In this document: piece by piece, positions 26,928-36,314 of the stretch
Layout: each line of letters starts with the position of its first letter
Numbering within the stretch: position 1 is the stretch's first letter
Assembly: GCF_001676725.1 (NCBI RefSeq)
Contig: NZ_CP016172.1
Coordinates: 5,766,001 to 5,830,000 of the forward strand
Direction of reading: 5' to 3'
Source: Bordetella flabilis
GTDB taxonomy: Bacteria > Pseudomonadota > Gammaproteobacteria > Burkholderiales > Burkholderiaceae_B
Length of the DNA stretch: 64,000 bases
The notes under the pieces: model-generated
What the model was told of the DNA's origin: nothing
The model's database searches: none
What the model saw: only the letters and a program-made list of their open reading frames with translations
Program-made: the position numbers and the translations under genes

Positions 26928-28313
26928 TCAGATGATCTCGAAATAGCGCGCCAGTTCCCAGTCGGTCACATGGCGGCGGAACATGCGTTCTTCCCATTCG
27001 CGCGTGGCGGCGTAGTGCTCCACGAAGGCATCGCCGAACAGCCCGCGCGCGGCCTCGGACCCCTTCAGGCGCTGGGCCGCTTCCCACAAAGTGGTCGGCA
27101 GCTTGAGCGCCTCGGGAAAGCGCTGCTCGTAAGCGTTGCCCTGTACAGGCTGCTCCGGGCGCAAATCCTTTTCGATGCCATACAAGCCGGACGCCAGTGC
27201 GGCCGCGAGCGCGAGATAGGGATTGGCGTCGGCCGATCCGATGCGTACTTCGACGCGCTGCGATTTGTCCGTGCCGGGAATGAGCCGTATGGCGGTCGTG
27301 CGGTTTTCCACGCCCCAGGTCGCGTCCAGTGGCGCCCAGAACCCCGGCACGAGCCGCGAGTAGCTATTGATGGTCTGCGCGTACATCGCCATGAATTCCG
27401 GCATATAACGCTGCACGCCGGCCAGGAAGGCCGCTTGCGTGGCGCTCATCCCGTGCGGCTGCTCGGCATCATGAAAAGCCGATTTCCCGGTGGCGCGATC
27501 GCGCAGCGATACATGGATATGGCCGCTCTGCCCGGAATGCCTCGGCGACCATTTCGCCATGAAGGTGGCCATCAATCCATTCTGCTGCGCCAGCGCTTTC
27601 GCAAAGGTCTTGAACAGGAATCCCTTGTCCGCCGCGGCGGCCGCGCCGTCCACACCGAGCGCGGCCTCGAGTACGCCGGGGCCGGTCTCGGTATGCAGCC
27701 CTTCGATCGGCATGTCCATGCGTTCGCAGAGATCCAGCAATTGCCGATAGAAGTCGCCGTTGACGGTGCTGCGCAGCATGGAATAGCCGAAGTTGCCTTC
27801 GGTCCAGGTCTGCAGGTTGCGATAGCCTTTCTCGCGCACCGATTGCGGCGTTTCCCGGAACATGAAGAATTCATACTCGAGCGCGGCGAAGGCGTCGTAA
27901 CCCATGCCCTGCGCGCGGTCGATGACGCGATGAAGCAGTCGGCGCGGACAGACTTCAGCGGCCGGACCCGTGAAATCAGCGAGGAAGAGCAGCATGTCCT
28001 GCCCGCCGGGGCCTTTTTCCAATGGCAACCGCCGGCAGGAAGCGGGATCGATCTGCACCTGGGCATCCGGATAGGCAGTATGCCAGCCGGTGTACTTGCC
28101 GTTGTCGTAAAGCTGGTCGTCGATATCCCAGCCGAAAACTACGTCGCAGAACGCCAGACCCGACGTCAGCGCGGAAAGGAACTTATCCTTGCGCAGGTAC
28201 TTGCCGAGCATCAGCCCATCGATATCCGACAAGCCCACCTTGATATGCGTCAGTGGGCTGGCCTGCACCAGCCGCGCGGCATCGTCCGCTGTTCTCACCC
28301 CTTCTGCTTGCAT
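26928..28313 (-). CDS. Glutamine-synthetase family ligase (gamma-glutamyl amine synthetase type)
   Basis: 461 residues with the glutamine synthetase fold: a beta-grasp N-terminus with VGLSDIDGLMLGKYLRKDKF, then the catalytic barrel with ALEYEFFMFRETP, HTETGPGVLEAAL near 215, SGQSGHIHVSL near 275 and NPYLALAAALASGLYGIE near 385. The closest functional group is PuuA/IpuC-type enzymes that join glutamate to an amine rather than to ammonia, since true GlnA differs in length and motifs. ATG 28313 starts MQAEGVRTADDAARLV; the longer frame to 28625 is untypical. It leads an operon with aldehyde and alcohol dehydrogenases and is divergent from a DeoR regulator 136 bases away. The exact amine is unknown. 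Confidence 0.85.
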   Translation of the reverse strand: MQAEGVRTADDAARLVQASPLTHIKVGLSDIDGLMLGKYLRKDKFLSALTSGLAFCDVVFGWDIDDQLYDNGKYTGWHTAYPDAQVQIDPASCRRLPLEKGPGGQDMLLFLADFTGPAAEVCPRRLLHRVIDRAQGMGYDAFAALEYEFFMFRETPQSVREKGYRNLQTWTEGNFGYSMLRSTVNGDFYRQLLDLCERMDMPIEGLHTETGPGVLEAALGVDGAAAAADKGFLFKTFAKALAQQNGLMATFMAKWSPRHSGQSGHIHVSLRDRATGKSAFHDAEQPHGMSATQAAFLAGVQRYMPEFMAMYAQTINSYSRLVPGFWAPLDATWGVENRTTAIRLIPGTDKSQRVEVRIGSADANPYLALAAALASGLYGIEKDLRPEQPVQGNAYEQRFPEALKLPTTLWEAAQRLKGSEAARGLFGDAFVEHYAATREWEERMFRRHVTDWELARYFEII

Positions 28314-28408
28314 GGCCCGACCACCTTTACGTTGAGTCAAAACCGCTAAGCGTCGGCGGGCATGGAGCCCGGCGCGTCGTCCAATCGAGTCTAGACACCT
28401 TGGCTCAA

Positions 28409-28418
28409 GTTTGCAAAC
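28409..28418. promoter_or_regulatory. Palindrome in the ligase-deoR divergent spacer
   Basis: GTTTGCAAAC, a perfect 10-base palindrome, lies 31 bases before the DeoR start codon and 96 bases before the ligase start, in a 136-base intergenic region. It is a candidate operator for the regulator; short palindromes also occur by chance. Confidence 0.3.
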
Positions 28419-28449
28419 ATAGCGCGCGACGCGGAGGCAGCGAACGACC

Positions 28450-29238
28450 ATGTGGCAGGAAGAGCGGTACCAAAGGATAAGGAAGATGCTCGCGGCCCTG
28501 CACAGCGTGTCGACAGACCGTATCGCCAGTGAACTGGGCGTTTCTCGCGAGACGGTACGACGGGATCTCATCGCCCTGGAAGAGACGGGTGCTTTGCGCC
28601 GTACGCACGGCGGCGCGACGTCCACCGACCCGGCGGATGCGACGCCGCTGGCGCAACCGGTTTCGCTGGCGCCGCGCGGCGATGGACGTCACCCCCGCGC
28701 CATTACGCGTGCCGCGGCCGGCTTGCTGTCGAACGGGCAGACGCTGTTCATGGAAGCCGGCGACATGGCGCTGCACATGGCGGATGCGCTGACTGTGCTG
28801 CACGGCCTGACCTTGATCACCAATTCGTTCGAGGCCGCGATGCGGGTCTGCGCCAGTACGCAGCATGCCGCGCATGGCAATCGGGCCGTGGTGCTGGGCG
28901 GCGTGGCGTACGGTCCGCTGGCCGCCACGCTGGGAGACCAGGCAATCAACGAAATCCACCGCTACACCGTCGATGCGGCCCTGCTCTTCCCTAGCTGGGT
29001 GGAAGCCCGGCATGGCGCGACCCATGGCGAACTGGAACGCGCGGAAGCGGGGCGCGCCATGGCGGCCAATGCGCATCGCGTCATCGTGCTGGCCGACGAT
29101 GAACGGATAGGACGCAGCGGCAGGGTTTCGTACTGCGCCGCCGATCGTGTGACCACGCTGGTGACAAACCGCAAAGCCGAGGCCACGGAAGGCTATGACG
29201 GCCTGGCGGCCGCGGTGGGCAACGTGGTACTGGCGTAG
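28450..29238 (+). CDS. DeoR family transcriptional regulator
   Basis: 262 residues. The N-terminal helix-turn-helix spans about 5-57 (VSTDRIASELGVSRETVRRD, then ALRRTHGG, the DeoR signature). Residues 75-235 are the DeoRC sugar-isomerase-like sensor domain (FMEAGDMALHMADAL; LTLITNSFEAAMRV; VLADDERIGRSG). It reads divergently from the ligase/ALDH/ADH operon and probably represses it. The substitution of the usual 'D-G/S-GTT' phosphate loop by MEAGDMALHM suggests a ligand other than a classic sugar phosphate (inference). Confidence 0.88.
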   Translation: MWQEERYQRIRKMLAALHSVSTDRIASELGVSRETVRRDLIALEETGALRRTHGGATSTDPADATPLAQPVSLAPRGDGRHPRAITRAAAGLLSNGQTLFMEAGDMALHMADALTVLHGLTLITNSFEAAMRVCASTQHAAHGNRAVVLGGVAYGPLAATLGDQAINEIHRYTVDAALLFPSWVEARHGATHGELERAEAGRAMAANAHRVIVLADDERIGRSGRVSYCAADRVTTLVTNRKAEATEGYDGLAAAVGNVVLA

Positions 29239-29395
29239 CAGCGGTCGCGAGCAGCGCGGCGCCTGTCGCTGAAGCCGGTTTGCGCGTCATCGTCGTAGCG
29301 CAGCCGATCCTCCAGGCTGAGCCTGGCATAGCGGGCTGCGAGTCATGGACCCGGCAGGGCACAGGCTGCCCGGTGCGCCGCACACGGCTTGATCG

Positions 29396-30421
29396 CTACT
29401 GCGCGTCGAACCAGGACTGCAGCGTCGCGCGGTCGTTGGTGGACATGAGCGCCAGCATCAGCAGTACGCGTGCTTTCTGGGGGCTTAGTGCGGCCGCGGC
29501 GATAAAGCCAAGTTCATCGTCGTCCACTTCGACGCCGCGTCCGACATATCCGCGTCCCGTGCGCGAAGCACGCACGACGGCCACGCCCCGCGCGGCTGCG
29601 TCCGCGAGCGCGCGCATCGCCGCGGCGCTGGCATTGCCGTTGCCGACGCCGGCCAGCACCACGCCCTGGTAACGAGCCGCCATGAATTCGGCCACGTCGG
29701 CCTGCATATCGGCATGCGCATGCAGGACGCCCACGCGCGGCCATTGCGCGGGCTCTGCCAATGGCATGCGCGGCCGCGCTCCCCATACGCCGCCGTGCGA
29801 ACGCGGCGGTTGGTAGAACAGCGGCATGTCACCTTCCATGACCCCCGCAATGCCACGATCGGGCGAAGCAAAGGCGGCCAGGCCCGAGGCCGCGATTTTT
29901 TGCACGCGGAGGGCGTCATGAATGTGTTCGTTCATCAGGACAAGCGCGCCGCGATCGCGTGCACTGGCATGTCCGGCCAGTGCCACGGCGGCGTACAGAT
30001 TGGCCGGACCGTCGGCCCCCAACGCGGTGGCGGGTCGCATGGCGCCCGTCAGGACCAAGGGCTTGCCTGGAGGAATGACAAGGTCGAGGAAATACGCCGT
30101 CTCTTCGATCGTATCGGTACCGTGGGTGATCACGATACCGTCGACCTGTTCGTCTTCGCACAACGCCGCCACGCGCGTTGCCAGGGCATGCCATATATCG
30201 TGTCGCATGTCCTGGCTGCCCACGCTGGCGATCTGCTCGGCTTGCAAGGTGGCGATCGCCGCCAATCCCGGCACGGCCGCCAGCAGCTGGTCGATGCCGA
30301 AGGCCCCGGCGGCATAGCTCGTACCGTCGCCCGGCGTCGACGTGCCGGCAATGGTGCCGCCGGTTGCCAGAACGGCGATGCGCGGCAGGCGCGATGCGGT
30401 GCGTTCTGCCTCAGGCATCAT
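29396..30421 (-). CDS. L-asparaginase (type II-like, cytoplasmic)
   Basis: 341 residues. The nucleophile threonine lies in AVLATGGTIAGTSTPG near residue 21 and the second catalytic motif in ITHGTDTIEETAYFLDL near 98; LVLTGAMRPATALGADGPAN follows. The enzyme hydrolyses asparagine (and perhaps glutamine) to the acid plus ammonia. No signal peptide is visible, so it is probably cytoplasmic. The start overlaps the 3' end of parB by 11 bases, making it the distal gene of the mnmG-parAB operon. The neighbouring gamma-glutamyl ligase unit is convergent through deoR, and a link is only speculative. Two tandem ATGs at 30421 and 30418 are equally possible. Confidence 0.92.
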   Translation of the reverse strand: MMPEAERTASRLPRIAVLATGGTIAGTSTPGDGTSYAAGAFGIDQLLAAVPGLAAIATLQAEQIASVGSQDMRHDIWHALATRVAALCEDEQVDGIVITHGTDTIEETAYFLDLVIPPGKPLVLTGAMRPATALGADGPANLYAAVALAGHASARDRGALVLMNEHIHDALRVQKIAASGLAAFASPDRGIAGVMEGDMPLFYQPPRSHGGVWGARPRMPLAEPAQWPRVGVLHAHADMQADVAEFMAARYQGVVLAGVGNGNASAAAMRALADAAARGVAVVRASRTGRGYVGRGVEVDDDELGFIAAAALSPQKARVLLMLALMSTNDRATLQSWFDAQ

Positions 30422-31331
30422 CCAATACGCCCGACAGCCCCTGCTTTTCCAGCAAGGCGTTCAGGTGTTCCCAACCGTGGAAGTCGATGATGATCTGCCC
30501 GCGTTCGCGTGCGCCCACCTTCAGGCTCACCCGTGTGCCAAGAAAATCCGACATGGCTTCCTCCAGCCGCGCGACGTCGCGCGAGCCGTTCAGGCCTTTC
30601 TTGCTGCGCAGCGTGGTTTCGCTTTCCTTGGCGGTCTTGGTCACCAGCTTTTCCGCATCGCGCACCGAAAGTCGCTTGGCGATGATCTGGTTTGCCAGCT
30701 GTATCTGCGTGGCGCCGTCCACCGCCAGCAATGCCCTGGCGTGCCCCATGTCGATGTCGCCAGCCAGCAGCATTGTTTGCACGGCCGGTGCAAGATTGAG
30801 CAGACGCAGCAGATTGCTGGTCGCCGAGCGCGATCGCCCGATCGCCTGCGCCGCCTGCTCATGGGTCAGGCCGAACTCATCCAACAGCCGGCGGACGCCC
30901 TGCGCCTCTTCGAGCGGGTTCAGGTCTTCGCGCTGGATGTTCTCGATGAGCGCCATCACGGCGGCTTTCTCATCGGGAACATCGCGCACGAGCACGGGAA
31001 CCTCTTTCAGCCCGGCGAGCTGCGCCGCCCGGAAACGGCGTTCACCCGCGATGATTTCATATTGGCCGGAGGCGTTGTCGCCCAGTGCCCGCACCAGGAT
31101 GGGCTGCATGATGCCCTGCGTGCGTATGGACTCTGCCAGTTCGTTCAGCGCGCCCTCGTCCATGCGGGTGCGCGGCTGGTATTTGCCGGCGCGCATCCTG
31201 GATACCGGCAGGACATTGGGCGGACCGTCCTCTTTCGGCGCGGACTTGCCCAGCGTTTCGATGGCGGGCATATCCGCGCCCAGCAGCGCGTCCAGTCCGC
31301 GTCCCAGTCCTTTCGGTTTCTTGGTGGCCAT
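30411..31331 (-). CDS. parB: Chromosome partitioning protein ParB (CTPase clamp)
   Basis: 306 residues, typical of chromosomal ParB. The N-terminal CTP-binding domain has KYQPRTRMDEGALNELAESI and the GERRFRAAQLAG motif near 105. The helix-turn-helix domain contains LTHEQAAQAIGRSRSATSNL near 165, which reads parS, and a C-terminal dimerisation tail follows. ParB loads at parS, slides as a clamp and nucleates the partition complex. Five candidate parS sites lie 4-7 kb away at 35.6-37.4 kb. It is separated from parA by a GNAT gene rather than lying directly next to it. Confidence 0.97.
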   Translation of the reverse strand: MATKKPKGLGRGLDALLGADMPAIETLGKSAPKEDGPPNVLPVSRMRAGKYQPRTRMDEGALNELAESIRTQGIMQPILVRALGDNASGQYEIIAGERRFRAAQLAGLKEVPVLVRDVPDEKAAVMALIENIQREDLNPLEEAQGVRRLLDEFGLTHEQAAQAIGRSRSATSNLLRLLNLAPAVQTMLLAGDIDMGHARALLAVDGATQIQLANQIIAKRLSVRDAEKLVTKTAKESETTLRSKKGLNGSRDVARLEEAMSDFLGTRVSLKVGARERGQIIIDFHGWEHLNALLEKQGLSGVLDDA

Positions 31332-31363
31332 ATATAGTTTCCCAGCGTGCCCTTGCGGGCCGC

Positions 31364-32164
31364 TCAGTTATGTTGATGCGTCCGATACCAGTACGCGTAC
31401 TGATCGACGAAACCCAGCGTCGCGTACAGCGACCGTGCTGCCGTATTGGCGTATTCGACTTGCAGGTAGGCGGTACGCGCGCCGGCGTCGCGGCCGATGC
31501 CCAGGAGCCGGTCCGCCAACTGGCGCGCATAGCCGCGCCGCCGTACGTTTTCGCGCACCACCACGTCGAATATGCCGACGAGATCGCCGTCCATCACCGC
31601 CATGCCCGCAGCCACGCAGGCACCCGTTTCGTCGCTTGCCAGCAGACGGACGCAGGGCACGGCAATAGAGGCGAGACGCTGCGCATGCTCGGCGACATGC
31701 TCGGGCGCATAGTCGCGCAACGTCCCTGTTACCCGCGCGAACCGCGCGGGATCGGCTTGTTCGTATCGTAGCGTCTGACGCGCCGGAGCGGGAGCGGGCT
31801 GCGGCAGGGACTGGGCCATGACGCAGGTTTCGTCGGTGCGTTGGAATCCGCGTGCCGCGAGTTGGCCGTCCAAGGCGTCATCGGGTCCGGCCGAAGTCAG
31901 CCTGAAGATGAGCGGCTGCGCGGCGCGCGCATAGACGCCCGCGCAGAAGCGCAGCTTTTCGTCCAGCTCGCGTCGGGCAGGGCCGATCACATTGATGCTG
32001 CGCGCCCGCCGGGCCTTGGCCGGGGCCCACCGTACCAGCCAGCCGTCATAGAGCATCTGCTCGCGCACCACGGTCGCGTTCAGCGCGGCTTCCTCGACAC
32101 GAGCCGACAAGGCTGCCGCGGCCAAGGAGACGGATTCCATCTTCGCCGATGCGTGGCTCTGCAT
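31364..32164 (-). CDS. GNAT family N-acetyltransferase between parA and parB
   Basis: 266 residues. The N-terminal 120 residues are a degenerate GNAT-like half (YDGWLVRWAPAKARRARSIN). The C-terminal half is a full acetyltransferase domain with the acetyl-CoA loop VVRENVRRRGYARQLADRLL near 205 and the end motif AARSLYATLGFVDQYAYWYR. It starts 4 bases after the parA stop, so it is translationally linked to parA. The substrate is unknown; the N-terminal YDGWLVRWAP motif is shared by GNAT enzymes of this type in many proteobacteria. Insertion in the parA-parB pair is the notable point. Confidence 0.85.
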   Translation of the reverse strand: MQSHASAKMESVSLAAAALSARVEEAALNATVVREQMLYDGWLVRWAPAKARRARSINVIGPARRELDEKLRFCAGVYARAAQPLIFRLTSAGPDDALDGQLAARGFQRTDETCVMAQSLPQPAPAPARQTLRYEQADPARFARVTGTLRDYAPEHVAEHAQRLASIAVPCVRLLASDETGACVAAGMAVMDGDLVGIFDVVVRENVRRRGYARQLADRLLGIGRDAGARTAYLQVEYANTAARSLYATLGFVDQYAYWYRTHQHN

Positions 32165-32168
32165 GGCT

Positions 32169-32969
32169 TCAGTCGGCCAACGCCTTGACCCGTTCGATCA
32201 TCTCCGCGCCGAACGAAATATAAGCCTGTGCGCCGCGCGATGTGCGGTCGTACACCACGCCCGGCATCCCGTAGCTAGGCGCCTCGGCCAGACGCACATT
32301 GCGCGGCACGACCGTGGCGAACACCTTGTCGCCGAAATGCGCTTCCAGCTGTGCCGAAACCTGCTGCTGCAGCGTCATGCGCGGATCGAACATCACGCGC
32401 AGCAAACCGATGACGCGCAGCTGCGGATTGATGTTGTGATGCACGCGCTTGATGGTATTGACCAGGTCGGATAATCCTTCGAGGGCGAAGTATTCGCACT
32501 GCATGGGAATGATGACACCATGCGCCGCGGCCAAGCCGTTCAAGGTGAGCAACGACAGCGTTGGCGGGCAGTCGATCAGGATGAAGTCGTATTCCTCCAT
32601 GACCGTTTCCAGGGCCGTCCGCAGTTGCCGTTCGCGAGCCTCCATCTGCACCAGGTCGATCTCCGCGCCCGCGAGTTCGCGGTTGGCCGGCAATACGTCA
32701 TAGCCGCCCACTTCGGACCGCACACGCGCTTCGGCGATGGTGACGTCGCCGATAAGTACCTGGTAAAGATTCGATTGCAGGCCGGCCTTGTCGATGCCGC
32801 TGCCCATGGTCGCATTGCCTTGCGGATCCAGGTCCACCAGCAGTACGCGCTTGTCGTGCGTGGCCAGGCCCGCCGCCAGGTTGATGGCGGTAGTGGTTTT
32901 GCCGACACCGCCCTTCTGGTTCGCGATGCAAAAAACACGGGCGGATTTGCGGGGCACTGTTTGGTTCAT
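32169..32969 (-). CDS. parA: Chromosome partitioning ATPase ParA (Soj type)
   Basis: 266 residues. Deviant Walker [21 protein letters not shown] near residue 14, the switch [20 protein letters not shown] near 40 and the Walker B-like [20 protein letters not shown] near 115. ParA binds DNA nonspecifically as an ATP dimer and moves ParB-parS complexes; the short form without an N-terminal HTH is the chromosomal type. It lies 12 bases after rsmG and 4 bases before the GNAT gene. Confidence 0.98.
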   Translation of the reverse strand: MNQTVPRKSARVFCIANQKGGVGKTTTAINLAAGLATHDKRVLLVDLDPQGNATMGSGIDKAGLQSNLYQVLIGDVTIAEARVRSEVGGYDVLPANRELAGAEIDLVQMEARERQLRTALETVMEEYDFILIDCPPTLSLLTLNGLAAAHGVIIPMQCEYFALEGLSDLVNTIKRVHHNINPQLRVIGLLRVMFDPRMTLQQQVSAQLEAHFGDKVFATVVPRNVRLAEAPSYGMPGVVYDRTSRGAQAYISFGAEMIERVKALAD

Positions 32970-32981
32970 GGATTTCCTTGA

Positions 32982-33656
32982 CTACGCGCCGGCGCGGCGC
33001 ATCCAGACGAGGCATCGCTGCGCGTCCAGCTCGGGCACGTCTATGGGGTCTATCCGGGCGACTTGCCACCGGCCCGCGGCATGCAGCTGGGCGATCTCGT
33101 CGTCCGGAACCTTGCCCTTCAGGGCGACGAGGGTACCATCTGGCGCCACGTGCTGTCCTGCCAGGCGGGCGAAGTCGTCCAGCGCGGCGAATGCGCGCGA
33201 GGTGACGACATTGCAGCCCCCTGGCGGCAATTGTTCCACCCGTGCGTGTTCGGCCGTGAGATTGCGCAACTTGAGGGTCGCGGCAGCCTGCCGTATGAAG
33301 GCGGTTTTCTTGTCCACGGCGTCGATGCAGGTCACCTCCCACTCGGGCCGCATGATCGCCAGGATCACACCGGGCAGCCCGGCGCCCGCCCCGATATCGT
33401 AGAGCCGGCCCTGGGCCGGCATGGCGGCATCCAGCGGGTTCACCACGGCCAGGCTGTCGAAGACATGTTGCACCAGCATCTGGCCGGCGTCGCGTATGGC
33501 GGTGAGGTTGTACGTGCGGTTCCAGCGCTGCAACAGCGCAAGGTAGGCCAACAGCTTGTCGGCCTGATCGTTCGTGACGGCGAGCGACAGCGCCGCGCAC
33601 GCACGCCGAAGCCGCGCGTCCTCGGGGCCGTGGGGCGGGGCCTGCTGCGGCTTCAT
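32982..33656 (-). CDS. rsmG: 16S rRNA (guanine-527-N7) methyltransferase RsmG
   Basis: 224 residues. Class I methyltransferase with the SAM loop [20 protein letters not shown] near 72, preceded by the RsmG N-terminal helices ([20 protein letters not shown]). It makes m7G527 in 16S rRNA; loss gives low-level streptomycin resistance in other bacteria. Its ATG overlaps the mnmG stop (ATGA, 4 bases), the classic gidA-gidB coupling. Confidence 0.98.
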   Translation of the reverse strand: MKPQQAPPHGPEDARLRRACAALSLAVTNDQADKLLAYLALLQRWNRTYNLTAIRDAGQMLVQHVFDSLAVVNPLDAAMPAQGRLYDIGAGAGLPGVILAIMRPEWEVTCIDAVDKKTAFIRQAAATLKLRNLTAEHARVEQLPPGGCNVVTSRAFAALDDFARLAGQHVAPDGTLVALKGKVPDDEIAQLHAAGRWQVARIDPIDVPELDAQRCLVWMRRAGA

Positions 33657-35569
33657 GCCGCGCGTTTGCGCGAGCCGTAGTGCAGGCGCTTGAGATGTAT
33701 GAGGAGCAAGGAAATCGCTGCAGGCGTGATGCCCGATATCCGCGCCGCCTGCCCTATGGTTCCGGGCCGATGGGTCTTGAGCTTCTGCCGCACTTCGAAA
33801 GACAGGCTCAGGACCGTGTCGTAGTCCAGGTCGTCGGGAATGGCCTGGCTTTCGTGTGCCATGTGCTTCTGCACTTCGTCCTGCTGGCGGGCGATGTAGC
33901 CGGCGTATTTCACCTGGATTTCGACCTGCTGAGCCGCCTCGGGGTCGTCCAGGCCCGGACCGGCGACGGGTGTGCCATCCGGCAGCGCGGCGTCCATCAG
34001 GGAACGATAACTCACGTTGGGACGCTTCAACAGGTCCGCTAGTGAGTACTCACGCTCTATCTGCTGGCCCAGTAGCGGCTCCGCAACTTCCGGAGGTAGA
34101 ACGCGTGGCGTGACCCACGTCGCGCGCAAGCGCTGGATTTCGTTTTCAACGATATCGCGCTTGCGTTCGAAAGCTTCCCAACGCCTATCATCGACCAAGC
34201 CTAATTTGCGGCCGATTTCAGTCAAACGCATATCTGCATTGTCTTCGCGCAGACTCAACCGATACTCCGCACGCGAGGTGAACATGCGATACGGCTCCGT
34301 CACACCCCGCGTGATCAAGTCATCGACCAATACGCCCAGGTATGCCTCATCGCGCCGCGGTGTCCAGCCTTCGCGGTCCAGGGCGGCAAGTCCGGCATTC
34401 AGCCCTGCCAAGAGGCCCTGGGCGGCGGCTTCCTCGTAACCGGTAGTTCCGTTGATCTGTCCAGCGAAGTAAAGACCGGAAATCGCGCGCGTTTCGAGCG
34501 ACGTACGTAATCCACGTGGATCGAAGTAGTCATATTCGATGGCATAGCCGGGACGCAGAATATGTGCGTGCTCCAGGCCGGGCAAGGAATGGATGAGATC
34601 GAGCTGTACGTCGAACGGCAGGCTGGTGGAAACGCCGTTGGGATAGACCTCGTGGGTATCCAGCCCTTCCGGTTCGAGGAAAACCTGGTGTGACGCCTTA
34701 TCCGCGAATCGATGAATCTTGTCCTCGATCGACGGACAATAGCGCGGACCGACACCCTCGATAACGCCGCTATACATCGGCGAACGGTCCAGGCCGCCGA
34801 GAATGATCTCGTGGGTGCGGGCATTGGTATGGGTGATCCAGCAAGGCAGTTGCCGAGGATGCAGTGCCGCGCTACCCATGAACGAAAATACCGGAACCGG
34901 ATCGAGGTCGCCAGGCTGCTCCTCCAATACGCTGTAGTCGATGGTTCGGCCATCGATACGGGGCGGGGTGCCCGTCTTCAGGCGACCCTGCGGCAGCTTC
35001 AGCTCTTTGAGTCTTTGTCCCAGCGAGGTGGCGGGAGGATCTCCGGCACGGCCAGCCGAGTAGTTTTGCAGGCCCACATGGATCAACCCGTTCAGGAAAG
35101 TTCCGGCCGTGAGCACGACCTTGCGTGCGCGGAATCGGAGACCGATCTGGGTGACCGCACCGACCACGCGGTCTCCTTCCACCATCAGGTCATCCACGGC
35201 TTGTTGGAATATCCACAGGTTCGGTTGATTTTCGAGCCTGGAACGTATGGCCTTCCGGTATAGAACACGGTCGGCCTGCGCACGCGTCGCCCGTACCGCT
35301 GGACCCTTGGAGGCATTCAATATGCGGAACTGGATTCCCGCCTCATCCGTGGCCAGCGCCATCGCGCCACCCAGGGCATCTATTTCCTTGACCAGATGTC
35401 CCTTGCCAATACCCCCGATGGAGGGATTGCAGGACATCTGTCCCAGGGTCTCGATGTTGTGGGTAAGCAAGAGAGTGCGGGCGCCGATGCGCGCGGACGC
35501 CAGGGCTGCCTCGGTGCCGGCGTGGCCACCGCCCACCACAATGACGTCGAACTCGCGGGGATAATCCAT
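33653..35569 (-). CDS. mnmG: tRNA uridine-5-carboxymethylaminomethyl modification enzyme MnmG
   Basis: 638 residues. FAD-binding N-terminus [20 protein letters not shown], the GidA signatures [20 protein letters not shown] and [20 protein letters not shown], and the C-terminal MnmE/tRNA-binding helical domain. With MnmE (47553-48914) it forms cmnm5U34 in tRNA. ATG 35569 starts [15 protein letters not shown], which is the family start; frames back to 35623 are not coding. First gene of the mnmG-rsmG-parA-GNAT-parB-asparaginase series. A TATAAT box lies at 35601-35606 and a parS site overlaps its upstream promoter region. Confidence 0.98.
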   Translation of the reverse strand: MDYPREFDVIVVGGGHAGTEAALASARIGARTLLLTHNIETLGQMSCNPSIGGIGKGHLVKEIDALGGAMALATDEAGIQFRILNASKGPAVRATRAQADRVLYRKAIRSRLENQPNLWIFQQAVDDLMVEGDRVVGAVTQIGLRFRARKVVLTAGTFLNGLIHVGLQNYSAGRAGDPPATSLGQRLKELKLPQGRLKTGTPPRIDGRTIDYSVLEEQPGDLDPVPVFSFMGSAALHPRQLPCWITHTNARTHEIILGGLDRSPMYSGVIEGVGPRYCPSIEDKIHRFADKASHQVFLEPEGLDTHEVYPNGVSTSLPFDVQLDLIHSLPGLEHAHILRPGYAIEYDYFDPRGLRTSLETRAISGLYFAGQINGTTGYEEAAAQGLLAGLNAGLAALDREGWTPRRDEAYLGVLVDDLITRGVTEPYRMFTSRAEYRLSLREDNADMRLTEIGRKLGLVDDRRWEAFERKRDIVENEIQRLRATWVTPRVLPPEVAEPLLGQQIEREYSLADLLKRPNVSYRSLMDAALPDGTPVAGPGLDDPEAAQQVEIQVKYAGYIARQQDEVQKHMAHESQAIPDDLDYDTVLSLSFEVRQKLKTHRPGTIGQAARISGITPAAISLLLIHLKRLHYGSRKRAA

Positions 35570-35600
35570 GGGATATGCAGGAAAAAGAGCTTGAGTCGGG

Positions 35601-35606
35601 ATTATA
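35601..35606 (-). promoter_or_regulatory. -10 box of the mnmG-parAB operon promoter
   Basis: A perfect TATAAT on the minus strand, with the expected transcription start about 25 bases before the mnmG ATG. No good TTGACA is found 17 bases upstream. The upstream element would fall just before parS1 (35627-35642), which covers roughly -33 to -48, suggesting that ParB binding could affect this promoter. Confidence 0.6.
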
Positions 35607-35626
35607 AAGGTTGGCCGGCACACGGG

Positions 35627-35642
35627 TGTTTCACGTGAAACA
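35627..35642. other. parS site 1 (perfect consensus)
   Basis: TGTTTCACGTGAAACA, a 16-base perfect palindrome identical to the chromosomal parS consensus bound by ParB. It lies 58 bases upstream of the mnmG start codon, within the operon promoter. Confidence 0.93.
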
Positions 35643-35691
35643 GCGAGGGGTCGGATGTTGGTAATTCAGCAATAGCTTGAACCGAGCACGA

Positions 35692-35707
35692 TGTTCCACG
35701 TGAAACA
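35692..35707. other. parS site 2
   Basis: TGTTCCACGTGAAACA, one change from the parS consensus, 50 bases from the end of site 1. Confidence 0.9.
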
Positions 35708-36213
35708 TCGCCCTTGAGCATTGCCGAGCCCAGTGCGCCGCCGGCTGCCAAACGCGCGCCCTCACAGCGAGCGGCAAAGGCATGAAACCTGGCCGGAGTG
35801 ACGCCGGCGGAAAGCGCTAAGCAGTGTATGGCCATTGGGGGCCTTACCCCACCATATCATCGCATCGCATATGGAGACTACGTATCCAGAGACAAGACGT
35901 ACGTTGCTTCGGATTGCCGTCCCAAGGTCACCTCGGGCGTTCGGTCAGCACTTCCGTACGACGACTGCATGTACCTGGTCAAAGAATGGAGGCGGGCGCT
36001 CCATCCCGTCTCCGTGAAGACTCTCCCTCCGAAATCACCAGAGGCGTACGAGCCTGAGCACGCCATGGTGGTAGCCGTGGCTCCTTAAGGCACTGCTCGG
36101 TGTCGGCTAACGGCGGTGCAACGGGAAATGTTCTCTCAGTCAGGCTGCGATTGCCGCCATTGCTCAGCGCCACGGTGGGCCGACTGCGAGACAGCTTCTG
36201 CCACTGGGCTTGA

Positions 36214-36229
36214 TGTTCCACGTGGAACA
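36214..36229. other. parS site 3
   Basis: TGTTCCACGTGGAACA, a perfect palindrome with two symmetric changes from TGTTTCACGTGAAACA. Confidence 0.8.
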
Positions 36230-36298
36230 GGCCGGCCACCTGTAGACAAAGGCTCTGCAAGAACGATGCTCTGACGCCACATTCAATAACAGTGGCAT

Positions 36299-36314
36299 TG
36301 TTTCACGTGGAACG
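36299..36314. other. parS site 4
   Basis: TGTTTCACGTGGAACG, two changes from consensus, 70 bases after site 3. Confidence 0.72.
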
